A DNA stretch of 64,000 nt, taken from Novosphingobium acidiphilum DSM 19966 (lineage in GTDB: Bacteria > Pseudomonadota > Alphaproteobacteria > Sphingomonadales > Sphingomonadaceae). Positions 1 to 10,000 of the stretch are shown here, piece by piece (position 1 is the first letter of the stretch; each line of letters starts with the position of its first letter). The notes beneath the pieces were generated by a model. That model was not told the DNA's origin. It did not search any database and saw only the letters and a program-made list of their open reading frames with translations. Location: NCBI RefSeq assembly GCF_000429005.1, contig NZ_AUBA01000006.1:1-64000 (forward strand), read 5' to 3'. Made by a program: the position numbers and the translations under genes.

Positions 1-216
1 CTGCTGGAAAACTACTTCCTGCCAGGCGACCTTGAACTCCAGATCGAGGCCTTCATCGAGCACTACAATCACCAGCGCTACCACGAGAGCCTGAAAAACG
101 TCACGCCCGCTGATGCCTACTTCGGCAGGGCGCCAGCCATCATCAAGCAGCGCGAAACCATCAAGCGACAGACCATCGAACATCGACGCTTGCAACACCG
201 CAAGCTCGCCGCCTAA
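1..216 (+). CDS. IS3-family transposase (OrfB), C-terminal part
   Basis: The reading frame is open from the first base and stops at TAA 214-216, giving 71 residues. It contains the hallmark end of the IS3-family DDE integrase core, with EAFIEHYNHQRYHESLKN followed by TPADAYFG. The acidic residue of the EAFIEHYN stretch lies where the last catalytic glutamate region of rve-type transposases usually ends. The rest of the protein lies left of the window, so completeness of the element cannot be judged. The downstream gene fragment suggests that this IS inserted into a coding region. Confidence 0.85.
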   Translation: MLENYFLPGDLELQIEAFIEHYNHQRYHESLKNVTPADAYFGRAPAIIKQRETIKRQTIEHRRLQHRKLAA

Positions 217-290
217 AACCAAACCCCAGACGAGGCCCGCTCTCCGTTAATTTACGCCGCCTGATGTGCCAAATGTTCTGACGACGGACA
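217..290 (+). mobile_element. Probable right end of the IS3-type element
   Basis: These non-coding bases separate the transposase stop from the truncated gene that follows. IS3-family elements normally end with CA shortly after orfB, and the stretch finishing TGACGACGGACA is a reasonable terminal-repeat candidate. The left end is outside the window, so neither the inverted repeat nor the target duplication can be confirmed. Confidence 0.4.
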
Positions 291-554
291 ACCGGCACAC
301 CCGCGCCGCGCGGCGCGCTGGTGTGGTGGGATCCGGGCCGGGATTATTCGGCACATGTCAAACCCGACGCAGCGGTCATGCTGGGTGACACGACGCTGGT
401 GCTGCAACCGCGCCTGCTGCAGCCCCGGTTTGAACTCGGGTACGATCCGCTGTGGCAGGCCTATGGCAAAGAGGTCGAAGCGCACTTCACCCCCGTTGGC
501 CAGACCCGGCTGTGGCGCCTGTGGCAAAGGCGCGATCTGGCCGCGGCCAGGTGA
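282..554 (+). pseudogene. C-terminal fragment of a gene truncated by the IS element
   Basis: After the IS end the frame is open from 282 to the TGA at 552-554. It reads like a genuine protein tail with strong GC-rich third codon positions (GALVWWDPGRDYSAHV, later GYDPLWQAYGKEVEAHF). No plausible start with a ribosome site exists, since the 5' part appears to have been displaced by the IS. I do not recognise the family. The fragment ends 46 bases before the proposed LacI start, so it may once have been co-transcribed with the regulator. Confidence 0.55.
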
Positions 555-600
555 TGCGGCGCGCTTGTCAAAGCGGCGGGTTTCGCGCAAGACCGGGGGA

Positions 601-1638
601 TTGACCGAGGGAGAAAGACCCATTTCGCGCCGCGCCACGATCTATGAAATCGCGACTGCGGCCGGGGTGTCGCCCAAGACCGTCTCGCGGGTCCTGAACG
701 ACGAACCGTTCGTCAAGGATGCGGTGCGCGACCGGGTCAAGGCCGTGGCCAAAGAGCTGAACTATCAGCCCAATATCGCGGCCAAGGGCCTGATCACGCG
801 GCGCAGTTTCATCATCGGGCTGACCTATGAACGACCCAGCCCCAGCTATGTCGTCGAATTGCAGCGCGGCGTGCTCGAACGGCTGGCCGATGAACGCTAT
901 CGCATGATCATCCTGCCGTTTCGCGATGTCTGCGCGCGGCGCGACGATTTTATCGCGTTTCTGCGGTCTGCGGCGCTTGATGGCGTGGTGCTGGCGCCAC
1001 CCGGCAGCGACGAGCTTGAAGTGCTTGATCAACTCGATGCAGCAAAGATCCGCTACGGCCGGATCGCCCCGCAATTGTCACCCGAACGCGGTGCCTCTTC
1101 GTTGATGGATGACACCGCGGCGGCGCGCGAAGTGGCCGAACACCTGCTGGCGCTGGGTCACCGCCGGCTGGCGGTGATCCTGGGCGATTCCACGCACCGG
1201 TCGAGCACCGCGCGCAGCGAAGGCTATGCCCAGGCCTTTGCCGCTGCCGGCATCGCGATGGATGACGTCTGCGTCGAACAGGGCGACTACACCTTCATCA
1301 GCGGTGAGGCCGCGATGCAGCGCATCCTTGCCCGCCCCGGCCCGCGTCCGACCGCCATCCTGGCGCAGAACGACGACATGGCGGTGGGTGCGATGACCAT
1401 GGCGCGCGAAGCGGGGCTGGCGATCCCCGAAGACCTGTCGGTGACCGGTTTCGACGATTCCGATATCGCCCGGCTGGTCATGCCGAAACTGACCACGGTG
1501 CGCCAGCCGGTGTTCGACATGGCAGTCACCGCCACCGATGGCCTGCTGGCGTTGCTTGCCGGCGAAGCGACGCCCGCGCCGGTCATGCACGCGCACCAAT
1601 TGCTGGTGCGGCAATCCACCGCCGCGCCCAAAGCCTAG
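601..1638 (+). CDS. LacI-family transcriptional regulator
   Basis: A LacI/GalR-type repressor of about 345 residues. An N-terminal helix-turn-helix (TIYEIATAAGVSPKTVSRVL, about residues 13-32) is followed by the hinge and a periplasmic-binding-protein-like effector domain ending in the usual VTGFDDSDIARL region. A TTG start at 601 is preferred because it gives the normal LacI length. The only upstream in-frame ATG (463) lies inside the preceding gene fragment. The gene faces the glycosidase operon, and its stop codon overlaps the mannanase stop (1635-1638). The expected ligand is a sugar released by those enzymes. A likely operator lies at 10227-10240, upstream of the operon. Confidence 0.9.
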   Translation: MTEGERPISRRATIYEIATAAGVSPKTVSRVLNDEPFVKDAVRDRVKAVAKELNYQPNIAAKGLITRRSFIIGLTYERPSPSYVVELQRGVLERLADERYRMIILPFRDVCARRDDFIAFLRSAALDGVVLAPPGSDELEVLDQLDAAKIRYGRIAPQLSPERGASSLMDDTAAAREVAEHLLALGHRRLAVILGDSTHRSSTARSEGYAQAFAAAGIAMDDVCVEQGDYTFISGEAAMQRILARPGPRPTAILAQNDDMAVGAMTMAREAGLAIPEDLSVTGFDDSDIARLVMPKLTTVRQPVFDMAVTATDGLLALLAGEATPAPVMHAHQLLVRQSTAAPKA

Positions 1639-2969
1639 GCCATTGTTGCAAACCGCGCCGCGTGGTCACGGATCAGCGTGATCATCGGCATATCGCTGTC
1701 GAAATTGCCGTACCAGCCTTGCGGTTCGTGGGGCGGATCGCCCATCAGCGGGTCGCCCGGGTGCCAGCGGTGATCGGGGCGGCGGTTGCGCGCCTCGCCG
1801 TTCCAGCCCCAGAAATTGGTTCCGGCAACCGGCCCGCCTTGCGCCAGGCTGGCCTCTGCCGCGCCATAGATCAGGCGATAGTATTGCTGGCGGAACGTGG
1901 TGGCGACGGATGGGTCATACAATTCGCCATCGCGGGGAAATCCGAATTCCTCGATCACCAGCGGCTTGTTGGCGGACCTGGCCAGACGGATGTGGGTGGC
2001 AATATAGTCCTCGACTTTGGCACGGCCCGCATCCCATGTGCCGGCCAGGTTCTTGCCATCGACCCAGCCCCAGTTGAGTGGCCAGACATGCGCGGTCAGA
2101 TAATCGATCGACTGGTGCGCGCGCAGCACGATTTCTTCGCTGCCGGCAGTGGCAATCGTGCCTTCCAGCCCCAGCGAGACCAGGTGATTGGCATCGAGGC
2201 TGCGGATCAGCGCGGCGCTGGCATCGATCCACGCGTAATAGGATGGCAGCACGCGCGCCATTACCGCGGGGCTGACCCCGGGGCGGGGCTCGTTGCACAA
2301 TTGCCATGACAGGATCGCCGGATCGTCGCGATAAGCGCGCCCGGTCACGGTGTTGATCCGGCCGACCACGGTGCGCACCCAGGCAAAAAACCGGCCCACC
2401 GCATGGGTGTTGGCATAGAAATCCGCGCCAGCATCGGGAAACGCGGGCCAGGGATGCGCCGGATCATTGTTGTCGAGATAGCGCCCCGTGTCATACCACA
2501 GCAGCGTCATCATCCCGCCCGACCATTCCCAATTGTTGGTCAGGTACAAAACACCGGTCATGTTCCGGCGTGCCAGTTCCGCCATGGCATGATCCAGCCC
2601 GACCAGCAGCGCCTCGTTCACATGGCCGTCGCGATATATAAATCCGGGGGTGACGCTGGCGTGCAACGGGCCTTCCTCGGCGCCCGCCAAAAGCCGGATA
2701 TTGCGCACACCCATCGCCTGCAACCGGTCAAGTTCCCGCCCCAGGCGCGCGCGACCCGCGGGATCGGCGCCAAGCCAGGCCAGATACCAGGCATTGGCCC
2801 CGGTGTGGCGCCAGGGCCTGCCATTGCGCACAAAGCCTGTGCCTTCGCGCCGGACAAAGCCCGCAGCAGGCGGCTGCGCGTGCGCCATGTGCGCGGCCAG
2901 CGGGGTGGCCGCCAGCGCGGCCAGCAGGGTGCGACGGTCGGTGGCCAAGGGCCGGTGTGTTACGGACAT
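1635..2969 (-). CDS. GH5-type glycoside hydrolase, endo-beta-mannanase-like
   Basis: A secreted enzyme of 444 residues resembling bacterial mannan endo-1,4-beta-mannosidases of GH5. The N-terminus carries a twin-arginine-like signal (TDRRTLLAALAATPLAAH). The catalytic acid/base is in WQLCNEP (E227) and the nucleophile is in IEEFGFP (E340/E341). LYLTNNWEWSGG is also typical of the mannanase subfamily. The start at 2969 overlaps the GH3 stop by 10 bases, so it is the last gene of the leftward operon. Mannan is inferred from family resemblance; other beta-glycans are possible. Confidence 0.82.
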   Translation of the reverse strand: MSVTHRPLATDRRTLLAALAATPLAAHMAHAQPPAAGFVRREGTGFVRNGRPWRHTGANAWYLAWLGADPAGRARLGRELDRLQAMGVRNIRLLAGAEEGPLHASVTPGFIYRDGHVNEALLVGLDHAMAELARRNMTGVLYLTNNWEWSGGMMTLLWYDTGRYLDNNDPAHPWPAFPDAGADFYANTHAVGRFFAWVRTVVGRINTVTGRAYRDDPAILSWQLCNEPRPGVSPAVMARVLPSYYAWIDASAALIRSLDANHLVSLGLEGTIATAGSEEIVLRAHQSIDYLTAHVWPLNWGWVDGKNLAGTWDAGRAKVEDYIATHIRLARSANKPLVIEEFGFPRDGELYDPSVATTFRQQYYRLIYGAAEASLAQGGPVAGTNFWGWNGEARNRRPDHRWHPGDPLMGDPPHEPQGWYGNFDSDMPMITLIRDHAARFATMA

Positions 2970-5461
2970 GGCAGCTCCTGTTCGGCATCGTTGCCCAGTC
3001 GCACTTCGCCGATGGCAATGTCGCTGGCCCCGTCGAGTGTCAGGCGAAATGCTTCGCCCAGCCGCGTCATGTCGGCACCGTGGCGGGCAAGGCATTTCAA
3101 AGCCAGGCCATAGCGCACCCAGCGGTCGGCCACGGGCAGGGTAACGGGCACGTCGGCGCGGCAGGCCACCCCGTCACAATCGCTGCCCAGCAGCGCACGC
3201 GTCGGGGCTTGGGCAACGCGCGCGGTGATCAGCAGCTGGACATCGCCGTTGGCTTCGCGCGACAGGTTGAGCGGGGCAGGCGCCATCAACGCGATCGTCG
3301 CAGGGCCCGCCGTGACGACAAAGCGGCGCGCCCCTTCCTGCACGCCGTAATCGCGCGCGGTGACCTGGACCCGCCCGCCCAGTGCCGTGGCCGGCACGCC
3401 GGTGATGCGGGTCGATCCGCTGCCGTCGGGGGATTCGACCCGCAATGACCAGCCGCTGGCGGGCTGGCCATTGCCGAACCAGCGCCGGATATCGGCAACG
3501 GGTGCAACGCCCGCATCTTCGGACAACGCTGCCCAGCCGCGGGTGCGGTCGCGCCAGGACATGCCATAGCCAAACGGAAACAGCGCGCCGTCCTGCGCGC
3601 GGGCGGTGCGCGGCCACGCGGCAGGCAGGCGTCCGGTCAGCATATGGCGGGGGCGGCCACGCGCGTCGCCGATCAGCACGTCGGCCAGCCCTTCGCCCTC
3701 GCTGCCCGGCAGCCAGGCCACCACAAAGGCATTGGCGGCATTGAGCGCGGGGTTCACGAACAACGGCCGTCCGGTCAGCATCACCGCGATCACCGGGATG
3801 TGCTGCGCGCGCAGCGCACGCATGGTTTCCCAGGGCGCAGTCAGGTCGGGGCTCAATTGCAACGATTTGAGATCGCCCTGGAATTCGGCATAGGGCCGTT
3901 CGCCAAACACCACCACCGCGGCATCGGGTCGTCGCGCAAAATGGCCGTCGGGCGCCAGCTCGGCGCTGCCGCCGCCTGCGGCCATTGCCGCCTGCAACCC
4001 CTGCCAGATCGTTGTGGCGCCCGGAAAATCGGCGCGCGACAGCCCGGTGCCCTGCCAACTGATGGTCCAGCCGCCGGCAGCGCGCGCCACGTCATCGGCG
4101 CCGTCGCCTGCGACCAGCAGATGGCCACGCGGGCGCAGCGGCAGCACGCCATCGTTCTTCAGCAGCACCAGCGATTTGCGCACCGCTTCGCGCGCGATGG
4201 CACGGTGTTCGGCCGATCCCAGCTGCGCCCATTGGCCGGACAGCGGCCGGGTCGATGGCGCGCCTGCATCGAGCAGGCCCAGCCGCGTCTTGACCCGCAG
4301 GATGCGGGCCACCGCATCATCGATCCGCGCCATCAGGATCACCCCGGCGCGGGTCTGCGCGATCAGGCTGGTGACCATGTCTTTCCAGCTGTCGGGGGCC
4401 ATGACCATGTCGATCCCGGCCAGCACGGCCTGGGGACAGGATGCATTGGTGCAGCCTTCGACCTGGCCATGCGCGTTCCAGTCGGACACGACGAACCCGC
4501 CAAAACCCATCCGGTCTTTCAGCACGCCGGTCAACAGCCCGGCATTGCCCGTCATCTTGCGGCCCTGCCATCCCGAAAAGCTGGCCATGACGGTGGCCAC
4601 GCCGTTTTCGATCGCCGGGCCATAGGGCGCGCCGTGGATATCGCGCAGCTCGGTTTCGCTGATCGCGGCATCGCCCTGGTCCACGCCGTTGGTGGTCGCC
4701 CCATCGCCAAGGAAATGCTTGGTCGAGGCCAGGACCTTGCCCCTGGCCAGCAGGTCGCGCCCGTCGCCAGGTCCTTGCAGACCGCGCACCATCGCGCCCA
4801 CCAGGTGCGACACCAGCGCCGGGTTTGACGAATAGCCTTCGTAGGCGCGGCCCCAGCGGTAATCCTGCGGCACGGTCACGGTGGGGGCAAACGTCCATTC
4901 CTGCCCGGTGACGCGCACTTCGGTCGCGGTGGCGGCGCCGATGCGTTCGATCAGATCGGGATCGCGGGTTGCGCCAAGCCCGATGTTGTGCGGAAACAGC
5001 GTGGCGCCGATGATGTTGGAATGTCCATGCACGGCATCGATGCCCCACATCACCGGAATGCCGACCCCGCCGTGCGACCGGTCGGTCGATGCGGTCCAAT
5101 AGGCATCGGCCAGCCTCAGCCATTCGGGCGCCAGTGCCTTGTCATTGCCGCCGGGGCCGCTGTTGCCGCCATTCAGCACCGCGCCCAGGTGATACGTCCG
5201 CACATCGTCGGGCGTGGTGCAGCAGATGTCGCCCTGCACCAGTTGACCGATCTTTTCCTCCAGCGTCATGCGCGCGATCAGGTCGGCGATGCGCGCCTCA
5301 GCCGCGGCGTCGCGTATGACGGGGTAGTGGTACACGGGCCAGATGCCGGGATGCGCGGTGCCCGGCGCATCGGCGCTGGCGGGGTCGGGTATGGCAAGGC
5401 ACAGCCCGACCAGCAGCGCGGCACGGCGAAGAACGGGAACGGTCATGGGCTTGGGGATCAT
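2960..5461 (-). CDS. GH3 beta-glucosidase (exo-1,4-beta-glucan glucohydrolase type)
   Basis: A large periplasmic or secreted glycoside hydrolase of 833 residues. A signal peptide covers residues 1-30 (hydrophobic ALLVGLCLAI). The GH3 N-terminal barrel includes KHFLGDG (K249-H250) and the nucleophile motif GFVVSDWNAHG (D327). It is followed by the alpha/beta sandwich domain and an extra C-terminal beta-rich domain as in ExoP-like enzymes. ATG 5461 overlaps the halogenase stop as ATGA, so translation is probably coupled. It removes terminal glucose or related residues from oligosaccharides produced by the neighbouring GH5 enzyme and imported by the TonB receptor. Confidence 0.9.
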   Translation of the reverse strand: MIPKPMTVPVLRRAALLVGLCLAIPDPASADAPGTAHPGIWPVYHYPVIRDAAAEARIADLIARMTLEEKIGQLVQGDICCTTPDDVRTYHLGAVLNGGNSGPGGNDKALAPEWLRLADAYWTASTDRSHGGVGIPVMWGIDAVHGHSNIIGATLFPHNIGLGATRDPDLIERIGAATATEVRVTGQEWTFAPTVTVPQDYRWGRAYEGYSSNPALVSHLVGAMVRGLQGPGDGRDLLARGKVLASTKHFLGDGATTNGVDQGDAAISETELRDIHGAPYGPAIENGVATVMASFSGWQGRKMTGNAGLLTGVLKDRMGFGGFVVSDWNAHGQVEGCTNASCPQAVLAGIDMVMAPDSWKDMVTSLIAQTRAGVILMARIDDAVARILRVKTRLGLLDAGAPSTRPLSGQWAQLGSAEHRAIAREAVRKSLVLLKNDGVLPLRPRGHLLVAGDGADDVARAAGGWTISWQGTGLSRADFPGATTIWQGLQAAMAAGGGSAELAPDGHFARRPDAAVVVFGERPYAEFQGDLKSLQLSPDLTAPWETMRALRAQHIPVIAVMLTGRPLFVNPALNAANAFVVAWLPGSEGEGLADVLIGDARGRPRHMLTGRLPAAWPRTARAQDGALFPFGYGMSWRDRTRGWAALSEDAGVAPVADIRRWFGNGQPASGWSLRVESPDGSGSTRITGVPATALGGRVQVTARDYGVQEGARRFVVTAGPATIALMAPAPLNLSREANGDVQLLITARVAQAPTRALLGSDCDGVACRADVPVTLPVADRWVRYGLALKCLARHGADMTRLGEAFRLTLDGASDIAIGEVRLGNDAEQELPCP

Positions 5462-6996
5462 CCGGGTATCGCGACGGCGCGCAGTGGAAACAGGGCACAA
5501 TGGGGCAGCGCCTGCGCGCGGCCGGCCAGGGTGTCGTGGCTGATCTGCGCCAGCATCGCGCGCAGCCGCGCCGGATCGATAGCAGACAGCAGCGGATCGG
5601 TGCGGCGCGGGGTCAGCCCCATGCCATCGAGCACGTAGAACCAGCTTGCCTCGGTAAACATCTCGCGCGGATAGGGCCGGATTGTGCCGGCATCGGCATA
5701 AAGTGCAATCCGTTCGGCCAGGCTGTCGGGCAGGGGGGCCTGGGCCATGTCGGCCCAGAACGCGCTGTCGCGGCGGGTGGTCAGGGCATAATGCAGGATC
5801 AGGAAATCACGGATGCGTTCAAGTTCCAGCGCCAGTTCGGCGTTATAGCTGGCGGCCAGCGCCGGATCGAAGCGCCGGTCGGGAAAATGGTCGAGCAAAT
5901 TGAACACGCCTGCGACAATCAGGTGGATGCTGGTCGATTCCAGCGGTTCGAGAAAGCCCGAGGCAAGGCCCACTGCCACGCAATTGCCGACCCAGGCCCG
6001 GTTGCGCCGCCCAGGCACAAAGCGCAGCTGGCGGGGTTGGGCATCGGTGCCAAGCGCGGTCTGCAGATCGGCGCATGCCGCATCGTCCGACTGATGCGCG
6101 GAGGAATAGACATAGCCATTGCCGCAGCGGTGCTGCAACGGGATGCGCCAGCGCCATCCCGCACGCATCGCATGGGCCACGGTATAAGGGGGCAGCGTCG
6201 CCGCGCGCGGGGTCGGCACGGCAAGCGCCCGGTCGCACGGCAGATGCGCGCGCCAGTCGACATAACCGGTTTTCAGTTCGCGTTCGATCAGCACCCCGGC
6301 AAAGCCCGAGGCATCGATGAACAGGTCGGCCGGCAATGTGCGGCCATCGGTCAGCGCAATGCTGGCCACGGTGCCATCGCCACGGCGCGCGGCGCCGCGC
6401 ACGGTCGCCTCGATCCGCGCAACGCCAAGCGTTTCGGCATAACGCCGCAAATAGCGCGCCATCAGCACCGCATCGAGGTGCAGGGCAAAACGCGCACCGG
6501 GCGGCGGACGTTCGGGCGAAAACGCCTGGTCGGCTTCGCACAGATGCGCACACAGGTTGTACCGGTCGACCCCTCCCTGGCCGCCGTGCGCGCGGTCATG
6601 CAACAGCGCGTGATGAAACGGGCGGCGCCCGATGCCGGTGCCAAACGTGCCGAACGGATGCCAATAGGACGTGCCGGGGCCGTTCCATTGGTCAAAGCGG
6701 ATCGCCAGTTTCAGCGTTGCCTCGGTATGGCGGATGAAATCGGGCAGCTTGATATCGAGGAACTGCAGCATGTCGATAAACGGCGGGATCGTCGCTTCGC
6801 CCACACCGACGATGCCGATATCCGCGCTTTCCACCAGCGTGATGCGCGTGCCCGTGCCGGTCAGCGCACGGGCCAGGATTGCCGCACTGATCCATCCTGC
6901 AGTTCCGCCACCGACAATCACGATCGACCGGATGGCGCCATCCGCATCGTCGGTTGGAGCTGCGCGCGCAAAGGTCATGGGATCAGGGCTTTTCAT
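5458..6996 (-). CDS. Tryptophan-halogenase-family flavoprotein
   Basis: A 512-residue FAD-dependent halogenase-family protein. The dinucleotide motif GGGTAGW is at residues 29-35. The lysine equivalent to the catalytic lysine of PrnA/RebH is in TEATLKLAIRF (K96), and the family signature WxWxIP is at 281-286 (GWRWRIP). It is the second gene of the TonB-receptor/glycosidase operon, 51 bases after the receptor and overlapping GH3. Such genes recur beside TonB receptors in caulobacters and sphingomonads, where their substrate is generally unknown. Indole halogenation is therefore not assured. Confidence 0.88.
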   Translation of the reverse strand: MKSPDPMTFARAAPTDDADGAIRSIVIVGGGTAGWISAAILARALTGTGTRITLVESADIGIVGVGEATIPPFIDMLQFLDIKLPDFIRHTEATLKLAIRFDQWNGPGTSYWHPFGTFGTGIGRRPFHHALLHDRAHGGQGGVDRYNLCAHLCEADQAFSPERPPPGARFALHLDAVLMARYLRRYAETLGVARIEATVRGAARRGDGTVASIALTDGRTLPADLFIDASGFAGVLIERELKTGYVDWRAHLPCDRALAVPTPRAATLPPYTVAHAMRAGWRWRIPLQHRCGNGYVYSSAHQSDDAACADLQTALGTDAQPRQLRFVPGRRNRAWVGNCVAVGLASGFLEPLESTSIHLIVAGVFNLLDHFPDRRFDPALAASYNAELALELERIRDFLILHYALTTRRDSAFWADMAQAPLPDSLAERIALYADAGTIRPYPREMFTEASWFYVLDGMGLTPRRTDPLLSAIDPARLRAMLAQISHDTLAGRAQALPHCALFPLRAVAIPG

Positions 6997-7047
6997 ATCC
7001 GAAACAGTGCGGCCACCGCATGAGGAACGGTGGCCGCCAGCGAGAGC

Positions 7048-10000
7048 TCAATATTTGAACTTGGCGCCAAAGAAGAACCGCCGCCCCGAATTGAAATAGG
7101 TAAACGGTTCGTTGGTCCATTGCAGATAGGCGTGCTGCGCGGCCTTGGTCAGGTTCTGCGCCGAAAACACCACGCCAAAGTTGCGGTTGACGTCATAGCC
7201 GATCTGTCCGTCGAGCTGGCCGTAAGGTGCGGAAAACACCTCATAGGTCGTGGACGTGCCGATCTGGTTGTTGAACGAGAACGTGGCGCCAGCGGCCGAA
7301 TCGTTGATGGCCTTGTCGCGCCACGAATAGGACAATCGCGCCGAGAAGCCGTGCTGTTCGTAAAAGCCGTTGATCGTGAACGCATTCTTGGCAACACCCG
7401 GGATCGGCGCGGTGGTCGTGAACGAGGTTGGCAGGCTGGCACTCGATTGCGATCGGGTATAGTTGGCCGCCACGCCAAAGCCCTGCAGCGCGCCTTCGCG
7501 GGCCTGCCACTGGGCACCCAGTTCGATGCCCCAGATCCAGCCCGATCCCGCATTTTCCGGCTTGGACACATCGGCGGTGGTGCCGCCGAAATCATCGTTG
7601 ACAGTGGTCGCCACGTTCAGCGTTTCGACGAAGTTCAACACTTTCTTGTAGAACACGGCGACGCTGATCAGCGAACCCGGCGCAAAATAGTTTTCATAGT
7701 CGGCCACGCCCTGCCACGCGCGATAGGGATCGAGCTGGGCATTGCCCGATGACCCGCCGGCAAAGGCAAACCCGTCGGCCACGCCGGTGTTGACATTGAT
7801 CCGGCCGCCGGTCTGGCGGGTAAAGTTGTAGCTGTTGCCAAGCCCCAGCGAAAACAGATCCTGCGGCGACATCACCTTGGCCGCGCCAAACCGGACAATC
7901 TGGCGATCATCCAGTTTGTATTCGAAGTTCACCGAGGGCAGCCAATCGTCATAATGGCGATTGGTGCTGACCGGCACGTTGTTGTTGTTGACCCCGTTCC
8001 ACGATGCCGTGCCGTAGAATGTGGGCACCGCGGCGGTCTGTGCGTTGTTGATATCGAGCCAGGTCGACACGAACCGCACGCCGACATTCAGGTGATAGGC
8101 CGATGATTTTTCGCCCACATCGGTCATCAAATAGGCGGCCGTGGTCTTGGTGTTGACCGCAAACGAGCTCAACGTGTCTTCGAAGAACTGCTCGGTGGTG
8201 TTGGTGCCGCCGCCACCGCCCGCCCACACGGTTTGCAGGTAGGTCGCCGGATTGGTCATGCCCCCGGTATAGGGGTTTTTCACCGTGATCGTGCCGGCGC
8301 CGAAATTGTTGACGGTCATCGCCAGGTTCGGGTTCGACAGCGCGGTCGAATAGGGCAGATTGGCATAGCCCGGATCAACGTAATAGACGAAGTTGCCGCC
8401 GCCGGCCGACTGGCAGCAGGTGTTGATCAAGGCGCCGTTGGGCGATGTGATCAGATAACGGCCAAAGATCTGGTTTACGTCGCGGCCCGCGCCGCGCACG
8501 CCGGCTTCGATCACCATGCCCGGCTTTACGTCCCACGCGGCATCGAAATGCAGATCCCAGGCCGATTGCCTGGTCGTGTTGGCCCAGGCCCAGTTCGATT
8601 TGAACAGGGTGTAGTTGGGGTTGTTCAGCACGTCGGAATTGTACGCCACGCCGGGCAGGCCCGACGTGCCGCCATTGGTCCAGTTGAAGGTGTAGCCCGG
8701 AGTGCCACCCGTGCCGCAAGTCGACGCGCCGTTGTTGCAGCCGGGCGCCGAGGTGGTCGGATTGCCGGTGACGAACGAATTGTACTGGCCATGTTCGACG
8801 TCGGCCTGGTCGGCTTCAAGGTCCGAACCCGCCTTTGAATAGGCGCCGCCCCAGTTCAGCCGCAGCCCGTTCCGGTTGTCGAATTTCAGCTTGGCCTGGA
8901 AATTGTCGGCATGCGCGGTCGTGCCCTGGTACAGCGTCGAGGTTTCGGCACCGTTGGCATAGAACGAGCCCGATTGGACCACGCCGTTGCTGTCGATCGA
9001 CGACGGGCTGCCCGCCAGCAGCGCGGGCAGCGGCGTGCCGGGTGAAGCGGGCGTGCCGGCTGGCGAACCCTGGCCATTGAACCACACTTTGTCCGAATAC
9101 TGGATGTCGGTATCGCCTTCGTGGCTGTGGAACCACACAAAGCTGGCCGACAGATCATCGCTCAGCCTGGCGGCAAACCCGGCCGATGCGCCAAAAATGC
9201 GGCGATCATCGTTGTCATTGGTGAAATAGGCCAGCTGCGGGATGATATAATTGGTTGATCCCGGCGCAAAGCTGGCCGCGGTCAACCCGCCGCCATTGGC
9301 ACCGAACTGCGGCGTGGTGACATAGTCGGTGAGCAGCCACTGGTTGCGGTTGGCATCCTGAAATGTCTTGGTCAGCGTCTTTTCATGGTCATAGGAAAGT
9401 GCTGCAAACACGGCAAAATTGTCGCTGACTTTGTACGAAACAAACAAGGTGCCATCGGGCGTGACCGACTTCGCGCCCGACGAGACTGTGCCGCGCAAGT
9501 TGCCGGCCACGGTCAGGCCCGCTTTCTGCGCCAGCGGATCGATCCCCTTGAGGTTGATCGTGCCGCCGATGCCGCCTTCTACGGTCGAGGCCTGCGGGTT
9601 CTTGTAGACGTCGATGCCGCCGATTTCCTCGCTCGGCACGCCTTCAAGGCTGGCATATTGGCTGTTGGCTCCGGCGCCGCCGCCCGATGCTTCACCGCCG
9701 ACATAGAATTCGCGACCGGTCAGGAACACTTCGCCGTTGAGAAGCGTGGCATTCTGCCGCAAACCGTCGATCAGCACGCTGGTGCCCTGGCCATTGGCGC
9801 GGTCGATCTGCACGCCGGGCAGGCGTTGCAACGATTCCGCCACGTTCTGGTCGGGAAACTTGCCAATGTCCTCGGGCGAAATCGATTCGATCACCAGGTC
9901 GGAATTGCGTTTGGTGTTCAACGCATTGCGCAAACTGGCGCGATAGCCGCTGACGATGATCGGGTTGGCGGGATCCGCGGTGGGTGTGGTCGCAGCCGGC

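Noticed and set aside
355..600. N-terminal extension of the LacI frame
   Set aside because: It overlaps the truncated gene in another frame and precedes the normal start of the helix-turn-helix domain.
5500..7023. 507-residue frame opposite the halogenase gene
   Set aside because: Complementary-strand shadow; composition is unlike a folded protein.
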